DNA from: Ephydatia muelleri
Lineage: Eukaryota > Porifera > Demospongiae > Spongillida > Spongillidae
NCBI GenBank assembly: GCA_013339895.1
Contig: JABACO010000003.1
Coordinates: 6,442,229-6,506,228 of the forward strand
Direction of reading: 5' to 3'
DNA length: 64,000 bases
In this document: in pieces, positions 34,160 to 45,157 of the stretch
How positions within the stretch are numbered: position 1 is the stretch's first letter
How the letters are laid out: each line of letters opens with the position of its first letter
Notes under the pieces: generated by a model
The model's input: only the letters and a program-made list of their open reading frames with translations
Told to the model about the DNA's origin: nothing
Databases searched by the model: none
Translations under genes and position numbers: made by a program

Positions 34160-34166
34160 GTCATGG
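34160..34166. repeat. left 7-bp target duplication of PL-2
   Basis: GTCATGG, repeated at 39277-39283. The duplicated segment at 54684-54690 contains one unoccupied copy (GTCATTG). Confidence 0.9.
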
Positions 34167-37100
34167 CAGAGATAATATATAGAGGGATTGGCAACGTGTC
34201 ACGTGAGCCATAGATATTCGCAATTTTTTCTGTGCCACCCGATATGTTGTTAATCGCACGTGTATAAAAGTGTGAAAAAGACTCCAAATTCGCTTGCTTG
34301 TTTTAACCAAGCTACAACGAAATTTTCTACAGCTGCGATCGAGTGTGCTATAACGGAAGGTATTTTTTGTCATTTAAAAGGGCATTTAAAGTTGTACGCG
34401 TGATTTTATACTGCTGTAAGTTCGAAGAAATTTTTCAAAATCGAATGTGGTTTTTTTGTGGGACAGTATCTTGGGCATCCGCTGGTTTTTTAAGTATACG
34501 ATCGTTTTTCTACCATACAAACACATTATATATTTTTATCGAGACGTAGTTTTTTTGTCCAACGCGCACTCGTAGCGATCCCTATAGCATACTGGTATGA
34601 AAAACTTGTGGGACAGTTTAGCCATAGCAGGGCAGATAAGTGGGTAAAAAAGGCATTAGCTTGTAGCTCTTTCGTTATATTTTATTGTTGAGGTGTTGTT
34701 ATGTGCTCCACGCATTTGGTTCACGGCAAGTATTTTTTTGAAGGGATGGGAAAAAGAAAATTTAGATTGGGGCAGCATCAGAAGAATGAAGAGCGCGTCG
34801 GACGGTGTCTAATCGTGTCTGTTCCTCGCGAGAGTGTCAGTGTTTCTGTTACTCCGTTTCTGAATATCTCTGTACCGCCAACATTGACTCCAGCTCTACC
34901 TCTACCGCCACCGCTGGCCTTCCCTATTTCTATACCGTTAGCAGTGACATCGGAATGCATTGTACCATCCCTAGAATGTCTTGTATGCAATCTCAGCCTT
35001 TTGAATCTTTTTCCTGCTACCTGGACTATAGCCTCTAAAGATCCTTCACTTGTGCTATGCAAGTTCCAATTTCATGGTTGTGGTACAACAATTAACGTTA
35101 ACAGAACTGTTATCTACTGTGTCTCTATCGATCAGAAGTTGAACTGGTCATTGAGTCTCCAGAATAGAACTATTCATTTTGGTGTTTGCAGCATGCTAGG
35201 TCTTCTACCTACCCTTGTAAATTCATGTGCAAAGTACTGGATGTACTAGATGTCGCCTACGTGTGCAGTGGAAACTCAGATCACCAATATCTTCAGCAAT
35301 GGCACTACAATGCCTCTACACTACATGGTCTATCCGGTAAGTTTGTTCTGTTTGTTCTGAGCTCATGCACATCACTTTTTCACTTATATGTAACAAGGTG
35401 GCAGTTATGGTCCTTTTGGATGATTCTCTTTTCCCGGAACATCCTACTATTCGTCGCAAGCAGTGTGAGATGTTGCTACCAGGTGATGCAGCTAGTCACC
35501 CTGTCAGATGTAGTGTGTGCGCAACATACATGACCTCGCTCTTGACCATGCAAACCAGTCATATGGCTAATCGTCCCAGGGTCCAGTAGTGTAAACTACA
35601 GGCAAGCAATTTTGTAGTATGACTGAACTTGCTCATTTATCTTCCGACACATGTATGTGTATGCAGGTACCAACCAATGCCTCTTCTTGCAACTCGTCTT
35701 TTGAATTTACAGAAGGAGATGAAGAGGAAGTCTTTACAACTGTCACGTTTGAAGGCAAAGATCTCTCAAAACTGTGAAGCTTCTGGAGTAATGGTGGATG
35801 AAGGGTTACACTCCGACTTGAAGGCTATTTGTGGCAACCTACCAGATTCTGCTGATGTTTTGAAATTGAATCAAAATGATTCATTTTTCAACATTTTTTG
35901 GCAGCAGCAAATGCAGGCTGCTGCTAAAAAGGATTCCAGAACAATGCGCTGGCATCCTTTGATGATTCGTTGGTGCTTGTCGCTACGACATAAGTGTACA
36001 AAGCAAACTTAGAACTGCATGTTGCACATAATTGTATGCTACATATGCAGGTCCAATGGAGCATATGAAGCCTTACGTGATTCAGGTTTTTTTAAACTGC
36101 CATCGCAGCGTACTTTGCGTGACTACACCCACTACATTGAAGCAAAGTGTGGCTTTTCTGTACAGGTGGATTGTATGCTCCAAAAGACTGCTAAAAATGA
36201 TCCATGTCCAGAGCGAGATAAGTGTGTCATCTATCTCGTTGAGGAAATGTACATTAAAGAAGATCTAGTGTACAATAAGCACAGTGGCGAAATGGTTGGT
36301 TTTACTAACCTGGGAAGCATTAATGATCACTTAGCAGATTTTGAACGGTCACTTACAAGAGGTCATGAAAGCAACCTTAGTCTAGCTAAAACTATGGTTG
36401 TGTTTATGGTGCGAGGCCTGTTCACTAGCTTGCAGTTTCCTTATGTTCATTTTGCCTGCACAAACCTCTGTGGAGACCAGATGTATGATCCTCTATGGGA
36501 AGCTATTTGGAGAATAGAAAATTGTGGGCTGAAGGTACTCATGTTTTTATTTTATGTGGCAATGAACAATGTATTTATTGTATACATGTAGGTGTTGGGA
36601 CTGACATTAGATGGTGCTTCTGTGAACAGGAATTTAGTGAAACTTCACCAGTTGCAAACTGACCCGATTCCGTACAGGACAATAAATCCCTTTGCAGAGA
36701 ATAATAGATACCTCTATTTTTTTTCTGATGTTCCTCATTTGATGAAGACTGTGAGGAACTGTTTTATGTCTTCACGTAGGAGTGTTTTTCATGTAATGTA
36801 TTATACATAGACTTCAACTGTATTGTTTTTAGTGCAAAGGAAAGAATATATGGTGGAGTCATGTGAAGAAATTCTACGAAGAAGATTCTAGTGTTGGTTT
36901 GGGATTAAGAATGGTGCCAAAGCTGAAGTACGAACACTTACACATCAATTCATTTTCTGCTATGCGAGTTGATCTTGCTGCACATGTACAGCCAGGTTTA
37001 AGCTATGATATCCCTGCTAAAAACAAGCACATTTTATTGCAGGTAATAAGTGAATCTGTTTCACATGCTCTGCATCTAAGAGGTGGAGAAGAGGCTTCGG

Positions 37101-39276
37101 AAACTGCCCATTTCATTGGGTTGATGGATAAATTTTTTGATTGTCTAAATGTACACAACTTTAGTCATGGGGCAAGGGCATTGAAACCATTCCAGATGCC
37201 TTATTTGTCACCAACAGATTTTCGGCTGAAGGTATGATTAAAACATGATCCCGAGATAAAGGTTTTTGATACTGATTTAATTTTTTTCTAGTGGCTGAAG
37301 GATGTATTTTTGGGCTATCTAAAGGATTGGAAATCCTCAGTGGAACAGCGGCAGGAGTTGAAGAAAACGGAACAAAACTTGTTGCTCCTAAGTTGTGAAA
37401 CACGCCTTGGTTTAGAGATGACCTGTATGATGTTTTGGTCTTTTCAGTAATACAGGCTTGCTTCATAATCTTGTCAAATTTTGTTTCACAGGCATGTCCT
37501 TTTTGGAAGTTGGTGCCGTACCTTTTTTCTATGCCAGATGTCCAGTCCTTCCTTAGCCAACGACTGTGTCAAGATCCTCTGGAACGTTTTTTTGGTCTTC
37601 AGAGACAGAGAGGTGGTGTTCATGAGAACCCAAATGCTGTAGAATTTGCCAAAAATACTCAAGCATTGAGGGTTATGAAGTCTGTTGGCAAGAGTTCATC
37701 ATTCGGAAATTGCCGCCGTGGACTCATCGAACAGGCAAGCATGGACGAGCTTTGTGAGCCACTGCCTAAAAGGAGACGTACTTCAGGAAAGCGCTGTAAG
37801 TATAGTATAGTTCAGCATCATGTGCAGCCTTGTGAAGTATTGTTTCTTCCTCTTACAGCTGATCTTGCAACATCCAGCCATCCCACATTTTCCGCCTTAC
37901 AACAATCTGAATTTGAAACAACTACATTAGGTATTGGTGGGCTTTTAAGTTTAGTGTGTATGTGGAATCAACAAATTCACTTCAAACAGTGTCCAGCAGT
38001 GAATCACATCACAGTTCTTTGAGTGCGACGTGTGCAGAAGCTACAGAAAAAGAAGGTGAATCAGGGTTTTTCGCACATACTCTTGATGCCCCCCTCCATG
38101 CAGTGATCATGGGCAGCACTCTGTATAGGGCAATGCATGCCTTGTTAGAGGAGGACACAAAGATTCTAAACACCAGCGCATCAGTTGCTGTACACGCAAT
38201 GGCAGAAAGTGTATGCCGATGGCTTATCACGCACCCCAAGGAAACAACATCAATGGAAGAAGAAAGTTAACTCCATGTTGCAGAAATGCATGCCAAAGTC
38301 CAGAAGCTTAAAGCAACATCAGATGTGGTCATGCTATCACAAGCTACGCATATCATCCGAGTATGCACTGTATGGAAGCAGTTTCTAGATGGTATTGCCG
38401 GCGAGAATCCAGCGCATTTTCCAAAGGTTTACCAATATGTCGGGCACTTCATGTTTAAGGAGAAGGTGAAATCTCACTATGCAATTGATGCGGCTACTTC
38501 TGGAAATGCAGATGACTATGGCCTTACATGTTCCGAAATGTACGCACTGCGATACTCTGCAGGATATGTGCCCCGTACATTGAGGAGAAAATTGGAGAAG
38601 TGCAAGAAGAAAAAGATAGAACTACTAAATTGTATTGGTGACATGCTGGAGTCTGATGACTCTGTGCAATCGGATTCGACTAATTGGATAATATGCGTTG
38701 ATCGAGGAGGTCTCACTTTTGTTAACAGCCAAACCTTTGAACTTTTCCTGGCAATGGAGCTTGAGGTTCGAAGCCATTTACAAGGTCCGGGCAAGCCTGT
38801 CAACTTCATGAATGATATTGCACCCAAAGTTAAGAACAATGAAGACATCCTATTCTGTTGGTCCATGCTCAGTTCCAGCTGGGATGAGGAATCCAGCAAA
38901 ACGTTGTTTAAAATAGGTTGTAGATCTGTGGCTAACCATTCGTGGATATTCTAATGCAAGTGCTTGGATAGAAAAGTACAAGGTTTCACAAATGAAATCC
39001 ACCCAAAAATCTAAAGGCATAAGGAAGCAGCTATAAAGGCATAAGGAAGTAGCTATAATCTATATGATTTATTTATTTCACTGTGTATGTTTGCTATCTG
39101 AGTTAGTTAATAGTGTATTTCTTCTATGCATCAGTTATTTATTTCACTGTATGTGTATATGTATGTTTGCTATGCGAGTTAGTTTACAGTGCATTTCTAT
39201 GGATTCAGGTGCGGATGGCACGCGTTAATTAGTGTTAAGTGGGCCTGTTGCCAATCCCCTCTATATATTATCTCTG
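34167..39276. mobile_element. PL-2: longest P-like (THAP9-type) transposon, 5110 bp
   Basis: Terminal inverted repeats start CAGAGATAATATATAGAGGG on the left and have one extra G on the right. The flanking duplication is GTCATGG. Segment B has the uninterrupted site at about 54684, which proves insertion after the segmental duplication, or loss from copy B before PL-2 arrived. It encodes a multi-exon P-type transposase with most of its core intact. Confidence 0.95.
34746..38990 (+). pseudogene. PL-2 P-type transposase, multi-exon, largely preserved core
   Basis: It starts MGKRKFRLGQHQKNEERVGR, and no THAP zinc finger is visible. Core exons: FWQQQMQ...MRWHPLMIRWCL (35890-35985); NGAYEALRDSGFFKLPSQRT, GFSVQVD and VEEMYIKEDLVYNKHSGEMV to KTMVVFMVRGLFTSLQFPY (36050-36535); LGLTLDGASVNR to SDVPHLMKTVRNC (36597-36765); KLKYEHLHINSFSAMRVDLA to MDKFFDCLNV (36840-37230); WLKDVFLGYL to SCETRLGLEMT (37292-37420); CQDPLERFFGLQRQRGGVHE and NTQALRV (37490-37800). 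A C-terminal module follows, with frameshifts from about 38270 (HQMWSCYHKLRISSEY, YQYVGHFMF, ALRYSAGYV, FLAMELEVRSHL). GT-AG introns at about 35994-36048, 36536-36591, 37233-37291 and 37801-37858 connect the frames. The usual Asp of the D-E-M motif is Glu here. Product: cut-and-paste transposase acting in the nucleus, probably inactive. Confidence 0.87.
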
Positions 39277-39845
39277 GTCATGGGAAAAAGATGCAAGAGA
39301 AAAGGCAAATGGGTTGTAAGACGGTTTGAAAAAAAAAAATTGTTTGTAAATGGAATTGCAGCTAAACTTCAAAAGAGAATGTAACGTGACATCTATGACG
39401 CTTACCAGAAAATTGAGGAAACAGATGTTTGTCTGATCCAAGATGTTACGTCGAAGCAAAACTAGTAGCAGAAGAAATAGGATGTGTTGAAGAACGACTA
39501 AAAACATGTGCAGCGTCAGAAACACGGAGCAAATGTTCCTGCCGAAAGCACAGAGGAGTACTTCACCATTAACATTCCCCGGATTTTTTTTTTAAGTATT
39601 GGAAATGGAAACACGATATTATGAACAGAACTGGGGAGCAGTAGTTGGCATTTTTTTTCTCTGATTCCCAAGGTCGCTGTAGTTAAGTAACCAAGCACAG
39701 ACAATTTATCTTATTACAAAGATGATCTCCCTTCATTCCGTCCTTAGAAGCTCAAGTGGAACACTGGTACTTCCAATGGAAGACATGGTACACCTTATCC
39801 AGAGAACTCTTCTTCATGCTGATGCCGACATGTTTCCGTATATAA
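39277..39845 (+). pseudogene. hAT (ZMYM1-like) transposase relic A, first half
   Basis: Translated pieces include AYQKIEETDVCLIQDV, GANVPAESTEEYFTINIP and PSFRPLRSSSGTLVLPMEDM followed by HADADMFPYI. The pattern R/G-x-NVPAES-x-EEY-x-x-NI-x-P and the final ...AD-x-x-FP-x-I lead into the hAT dimerisation region of ZMYM1-like hAT transposases. The frame is broken several times. It is interrupted at 39846 by another transposon and resumes at 43136. Confidence 0.75.
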
Positions 39846-40255
39846 GGGGCCGTTCATAAATTACGTCACGCAAAAGGGGGGGAGAGGATAGCGTAATGTC
39901 ACATTTTTAATTAAAATTCATTGTCGTGGGTAACATTGTTCTATGATATGGTGACAGTTCTATGCAGAGATAATTATCTCTGCTCTATGTGAACAGGCGC
40001 ACAAATAAGGCCCTGTAGAAGGTTCCATTATACTGATCGGGCCGCTCAAATCTACAGGGCCCTGACTGTATTGTTGCCTTATGGGTATTGAAACGTGCGT
40101 GTGTATATACCGTTTGAAATGTTTCTCGATTGTGCGTAGCGGAGTAGCAGATGAATAGGTTTAAATTGTACTCGTCTCTCTTCGAAGCTTACGTTGAGGC
40201 GTTTCCGACCAAATCCAAGAAGCTTTGCCAGCAAGAGGTGAATGAGGAGTGGAAT

Positions 40256-40416
40256 GCAATTAACTCTTTCACGGGCAACAGAGCAATATTGCGCCACAAC
40301 TGATCAATATGTTGTTGACTGCAAAGTGTTAACTGTTTACATAAACAGAGTGGCTTTAGTATAGCACCTGTGGCCTGGCGCAATATTGCTCTGTTGCCCG
40401 TGAAAGAGTTAATTGC
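40256..40416. repeat. hairpin 1: perfect 40-bp stem, 76-nt shared loop
   Basis: The stem (40256-40295 and 40377-40416) contains TTAACTCTTTCACGGGCAAC and its exact complement. The loop, 40296-40371 (starting ACAACTGATCAATATG, ending TAGCACCTGT), is identical to that of hairpin 2. Five extra bases separate the loop from the right arm. TTAA near both ends suggests a TTAA-specific MITE. Confidence 0.95.
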
Positions 40417-40426
40417 CAATTATTAC

Positions 40427-40650
40427 GTTGTGCAAAATAAAAGTGTTGCGTGTTGCAGGAAAACATAGTTAGCAAACAACTTACACTATATGACCAGGAA
40501 ACAACTGATCAATATGTTGTTGACTGCAAAGTGTTAACTGTTTACATAAACAGAGTGGCTTTAGTATAGCACCTGTTTCCTGGTCATATAGTGTAAGTTG
40601 TTTGCTAACTATGTTTTCCTGCAACACGCAACACTTTTATTTTGCACAAC
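40427..40650. repeat. hairpin 2: perfect 74-bp stem, same 76-nt loop
   Basis: The stem (40427-40500 and 40577-40650) starts GTTGTGCAAAATAAAAGTG and is perfectly complementary. It has no similarity to the stem of hairpin 1, although the 76-nt loop at 40501-40576 is the same base for base. About 25 bases further on, AAAAGAGTTAA mirrors the TTAACTCTTT at the start of hairpin 1, so both may sit within one compound element. Copy B lacks the whole region. Confidence 0.95.
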
Positions 40651-43135
40651 ATGTTTACCGTAATGATTGGCTTTGTCCGCAAAAGAGTTAAGGATATAGT
40701 GAGGAGGTGATTATGAAGGTGGATGGACTGTTGAGTGAGTTAAAGGACTTCACAATGAAGCACAAAGGAGGTTTGTTGAGTATTTGGGGGAAACAGCCAA
40801 CCCAGAGAGCCGTTCCAGCTAATAAGAGCAGTGTTCCAGAAATGTCAGTAGTAGAAATTGTAGTTGCTGGTGATTCTGATGAGGGTCAAAAGAATGGAAG
40901 TGAGCCTGGCACTTCTGCTAACAATTCCAGCTGTAATAGTGTAAACAATAAAAGGCCATAGTTCAAGACGAACTTCAGCTCAAAACTAACGTGAACTTGG
41001 TTGGCTTATGCGCAGGTAAAACAGCTGGGATTCTAACTGACTTACAAGAAACAGAGCTGTCAGATAAAAAGAGGAAAGTAGTGGAATTAGGGTCTATGAT
41101 AAAGAGAAAAAAAGACGACCAACGAAGGTCAAAAAAGTTCAGAGATGATAGAATAAAGAAATTAGCTGCAGCCTGTGCAATAAATTCAGAATTGAAGTCC
41201 ACTCCAATAATCAGAAATGAGGCTGAGAGGCCACGGTTAGAAAATGATTAGCCTCTCCTTTTGCAAGCTGTCCTTGATATAGCCTTTAATGGCTCTGCTG
41301 CTCATGAGAAAAGACAAAGTGATGTCTATAGGAGCATCAAAACATTGGATGAGCTAACCAAGCAGCTCAATTATGATGGATTCAAACATCCATAGGCGTG
41401 GGGTTTACCTTCGCCTGATTCCTAAGCGCAGCTCTTCTTTGGGGGGGGGGGTAAAAGGCATGTTAGAACTGTACCAGTCAAGCTCATCATAGCACATAAT
41501 GATTCCCATGCCAAGCATGTTGACCAATAATTCTGTGTGTCCACAAAACACCTAGAAGAAATATCTTCCATTCTGGTGCCTAATGAAGTGTGCTTTACTA
41601 GTCAAGATGACAAAGCTAGAGTACCAATTGGTCTCACTGCAGCTAACAAACAGTCTCCTTTGCTGATGCATGTCGAATACAGAGTGAGTTTACCAGACCA
41701 TGATTGGGTAGTCGCTGCTCAACACAAGTTGATCCCATCTGTGTATTCTGGCATTGTTGTACAACCAAATGGTCTTGGTAAGCCAGAAGCTGTTAGCTAT
41801 TCAGGGCCAACATACATTGCAATTCGGTCTGGAAAGTACTCCTCATCTACTGCCTACGCACATGCACTTGACTTTGAGAGATTGCTTCAGCTACATGAAT
41901 TGGATACTATAACCAAGTATGGACCAGACAACACAGTGAAACCTGTCCTTGTCATTACTGTAAATGGTGGTCCAGATGAGAATCCTCGCTACCAGAAGGT
42001 CATAGAAACGGCTGTGTATCATTTCGTGCAGAACAATCTGGATGCATACTTCATTGCCACAAATGTTCCCGGCAGAAGTGCATTCAACCTCGTTGAAAGA
42101 AGAATGGCTCCACTAAGCAAAGAACTGTCAGGTTTAATTTTGCCTCATGACAAGTATGGTAGCCATCTCGATGATCAAGGGCTGACCATTGACACTGACC
42201 TAGAGAAGAAGAATTTTGCATTTGCTGGAAGCACCTTGGCTGAAATTTGGTCCCAGACAGTTGTTGATAGCCATCCCATAGTTGCCGAGTAGGTATCTGA
42301 ACTGAAGCCTGAAACCTTACCATCAAAAGACCTAATTTGGTTTGCAGCACACGTACGTACTAGTCAATATTTCACCCAAATTGTTAAGTGCAATAATACG
42401 AGTTGCTGCTCCAAGCCCAGAAGTTCCTACCTCACTTTTATGCCAGAAAGATTTCTTGCTCCTCCAATCCCTATTGTACAAACTCAACTTGATGGCTTGA
42501 AAGCTCCAGAGAGAAATGTTCATGAAGAGAACCACCGTTTTCCATCTTTTTTGTGCCAAAGTCTCTAAATCTTGATGAAATACTTCCATGATTGACAAAG
42601 ACTTTCAAAGTTCTTCCCTACGATCTGTACTGCCCATCAGTTCACTCGCAATAGCTTGATCAGTCTCTGCTCTCTATTTCGCATCAAAAGTGATGCTGCA
42701 GAAACATATGGTGGTCCATAAGAAAGCTCCAGTTGAAGCCACCAAGCGAGACAGGCCAATAAGAGTATAAGAGTTGCTGCCAGGAGGCAGAGAGAATTGA
42801 TGGCAATAATTGCATACGAGGAGAACCGCCTGGAACAGGCAGACTGGATCGATGAAGATCTTCTTGATCTCGAAGGAGTTCTGATACCCCTGAAATAAGG
42901 ACTGAAACGGCTATGCATGTCTATTGGCTGGTGAAGCACCTTCAGTAGAAGATGCTGGCGAAGATGCATGACCCGCGTGCGATAACTTTTTCATTTCATT
43001 TGGTTGCATTTATTAGCATTTTAACGGCACGAAACTTCTAAAATGCACGCTTAATGCTTATTCGTGTGTGGGTGTGTGGGGGGGGGGGGGTCCAAAACAG
43101 TCTTAATTTGTGTGACGTAATTTATGAACGGCCCC

Positions 43136-43370
43136 TAAGACTACTAATTGAAAGGCTGTATGTTTCTGGTAAGCAGTTCAGAAGCAGAAAGGTCTTTCTC
43201 TGTATTGAGAAGAATAAAGACCCATTTACGTAATCGAATGGGAGTAACGTTAATGAATCACAACGCTAACCTAGACATAGATCCAAAGAAAATGGTGGCC
43301 CGTTTTATCAAAAGAATCCCAAAAGTCTGTTCAGATCTTTGTCAGTATAACGACTAATATGATTGTTGAT
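43136..43370 (+). pseudogene. hAT (ZMYM1-like) transposase relic A, C-terminal dimerisation part
   Basis: After RLLIE and a one-base shift the frame reads VSSSEAERSFSVLRRIKTHL, then RNRMG and DIDPKKMVARFIKRIP. This is the conserved C-terminal hAT dimerisation region (SS-x-x-ERSFS-x-LR-x-IK-x-x-LR-x-x-M). It continues the half at 39277-39845. Confidence 0.88.
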
Positions 43371-43384
43371 TTGTGATTAATTAA

Positions 43385-43385
<1 letters not shown>

Positions 43386-43426
<41 letters not shown>

Positions 43427-43446
43427 CACACACACACACACACACA
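43386..43446. repeat. (CA)n microsatellite
   Basis: CA repeats with one slip. In copy B the corresponding site (57361-57403) starts with about 18 C before the CA run. Confidence 0.95.
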
Positions 43447-44013
43447 AATTTTTCCTTATCCGCCTCTGAGTTATGACGACGGATCACAGATACCTCAGCT
43501 CTACATGTATCTCTCTTCTTTACCTGCGACGAACAACGCCATTCATTTGTCGACGGAACATTCTCTATATCTGCATGGCGTGCATGCTTTTAATGCTTCA
43601 GTTGCTTTTAGTTCGGCCTTTCCCTAAGTACGCTGCTATCTCTTTATATCTTCCCAAATCCCCACACAAATCACGTAGTTACCGTCATTTCTCTCGCTGC
43701 CCTCAGCTGAGAACTTTCGGAACTGAATGTGACGATGTAAAATTTTCCCATGCATGCGGTGTCATGCACATTACTGAGAAAGATTTCCAAAACGCGCATA
43801 TGAGAATTAGACTTGAGACTTGACAGTTGTGCTGCAAGATCCCGTCCCTCTCTTCTTCCTTCCCCCTTTAAACTCCGCACATGCACACGATCGTGTTTCG
43901 GGCGAACGCGTCAAAGATGTAATCTATATTGAACCACTTACTTGCCGTTGTAAAGGACACCACTCTCGCTCGCAGCGATCAACAGCCACAAGGGACAAAG
44001 TAATTCATTATAC
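43447..44013. repeat. segment A, part 3, including a solo foldback end
   Basis: Collinear with 57404-57960. From 43785 (TTCCAAAACGCGCATATGAG) to about 43950 it resembles the outer end of the giant palindrome (12523 onward), including TTAGACTT, CCCTTTAAA-CTCCGC and GGGCGAACGCG. Only one end is present here. Confidence 0.8.
44007..44013. repeat. left 7-bp target duplication of PL-3
   Basis: ATTATAC, repeated at 47461-47467. Segment B has one unoccupied copy (AGTATAC) near 57962-57968. Confidence 0.85.
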
Positions 44014-44093
44014 CATAGATTATATAGGAAGGGATTGGAAACGGGACGTTTTAACACCAATTAACAGGTTCCATCAGTGTAGTAGAAAATAAA

Positions 44094-45157
44094 ATGGCGG
44101 ATTGCGATGCTGTAACTGTTGTTGGTAACTTACTTAAACAAAGAGTTGTGCGTAGGGGTGACACGTGCACTTTCCTATATCTAGACGGAAAGTCTATCCT
44201 ATTGGATGCTGTACATCAAGTTTTAGAAGACGCTTCATTTCGAACGAAATCACCAGTTGCAATAGAAGCGTGGCAAGCGGCTGTACAAATGAATGACTGG
44301 TATAAACAGGACGCCAATGAAACCGCTTTGTAGCTGTTCTCTCAAAAACTAGTCACAATGCTAACCACAACTTTGCGAATCGACGCACATGGAATCCCGA
44401 ATAGATTCAAAGTGTGGGAACTGTATTTTACTATTCGTTCATCAAAGCAGTTCATTCAAAACTGGATTACATTTTTATCTCTGATGAAGGTGAGTCCAAC
44501 TCCTGTACTATATCAACATCTAACTGTCGGTGTGTTCAAGTCATTGATCCATAGTAAGCTTCTGTTCCGAACACAGAAGTCTGCAGATGAGGCGACACTT
44601 ATGGTAACACCAGTAGAAGCAAATTGCATATGCGTTAAGATACGTAGCAGGTTACGTATGACACCATGTATCCAACTCTATACGACAAAAAAATTATCCT
44701 CTGAAAGATGGATGATCTTCTTAATTGTCTCTCATCACTGGTGAAATTGAGTGGTGATGGTGATGACTGGGGTACTGCTGAAGAGTGGACCAAGGGGAGG
44801 ACTTGTTCACGTAATGAGATAACATTTGCCCTTTTCATCTCTTTGGAAAACGAGATACGTGATTGTCTGAAATCACTATCTACTGGTGTTGCTGGACCAA
44901 GTTCAGATCGGCAGACAACTATCACTCAGAGATTGGTAAATAATGATGATGTCCAATTTTATTGGTGTATGATTGCAGCTAACTTTGAAGTGGATGATTT
45001 AGATACGCATTCCACATTGCTAAATATGATAGTGGACCTATTTATTACAATTAGAGGTTTTTCATACAGCAATGCTTGGATGGAGAAATTCAAGCAACAG
45101 GAAAAAACAGAAACACAGAACTCAAAAAGTCTGCGTAGAAAACTGTGTACAGACTAA
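44094..45157 (+). pseudogene. PL-3 C-terminal module as a separate plus-strand gene
   Basis: It opens with AAAATGGCG (a good start context) 80 bp from the left end: MADCDAVTVVGNLLKQRVV, then ILLDAVHQVLEDASF and SPVAIEAWQAAVQMNDWY. After a stop and frameshifts it continues RSSKQFIQNWITFLSLM, VSPTPVLYQHLTVGVFKSLI, ALRYVAGYV (about 44632-44660), and an intact frame from 44708 with ITFALFISLENEIRDCL, QFYWCMIA and MIVDLFITIRGFSYSNAWME, ending LRRKLCTD. The same blocks follow the transposase core on the same strand in PL-1 and PL-2. Role unknown; probably part of, or partner to, the transposase. The first half is degenerate. Confidence 0.8.

Larger units (their letters stand above)
33382..34166. 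repeat. segment A, part 1 (duplicate of 53902-54669)
   Basis: Sequence from the receptor start to the PL-2 insertion is collinear with 53902-54669, including the conserved receptor 5' flank, the TTAAATCG element and a C run (34047-34071 here, 8 C in the other copy). It is the first part of a duplication that also covers 39277-44013 and 47461-48243. Confidence 0.93.
40156..42570 (+). pseudogene. unnamed DDE-type transposase, copy A
   Basis: It begins with the frame MNRFKLYSSLFEAYVEAFPT at about 40150. It is broken by two hairpins (40256-40650) and continues VDGLLSELKDFTMKHKGGLL, FWGKQ-like sequence, a Lys/Arg-rich coiled region (40990-41250), LLLQAVLDIAFNGSAAHEKR and DVYRSIKTLDELT. The best preserved stretch (41537-42292) has SQDDKARVPIGLTAANKQSP, HDWVVAAQHKLIPSV, YIAIRSGKYSSSTAYAHALD, VNGGPDENPRYQKV, VERRMAPLSKELSGLILPHD and SHLDDQGLTID. 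A Cys-rich tail KCNNTSCCSKPRSSYLTFMP follows. Asp in SQDD, Asp in GGPDENP and Glu in VERR are candidate catalytic residues (inference). I know this family only as an unnamed repeat protein. Several stops make it a pseudogene. Confidence 0.72.
39846..43135. mobile_element. GGGGCCGTTCATAAATTACG terminal-repeat transposon inside the hAT gene, copy A
   Basis: Left end GGGGCCGTTCATAAATTACG (39846) and right end CGTAATTTATGAACGGCCCC (to 43135) form a terminal inverted repeat of about 26 bp, flanked by TAA on both sides (39843-39845, 43136-43138). Removing the element and one TAA joins the two hAT halves at ...MFPYI and R-LLIE. The interior encodes an unnamed DDE-type transposase (40156-42570). TAA target duplications are typical of PIF/Harbinger, but the protein is not a recognisable HARBI1 relative. 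Copy B lies at 55286-57100. Confidence 0.82.

Noticed and set aside
35386..35589. Separate small gene (LLDDSLFPEHPTIRRKQCEM, then VRCSVCATYMTSL)
   Set aside because: It lies between the start and core exons of the PL-2 transposase on the same strand and is most simply one of its exons.
34167..39276. 8-bp target duplication for PL-2, as in Drosophila P
   Set aside because: An 8-bp reading gives mismatched copies (GGTCATGG against GTCATGGG) and makes the reconstructed site one base shorter than the real empty site in segment B.
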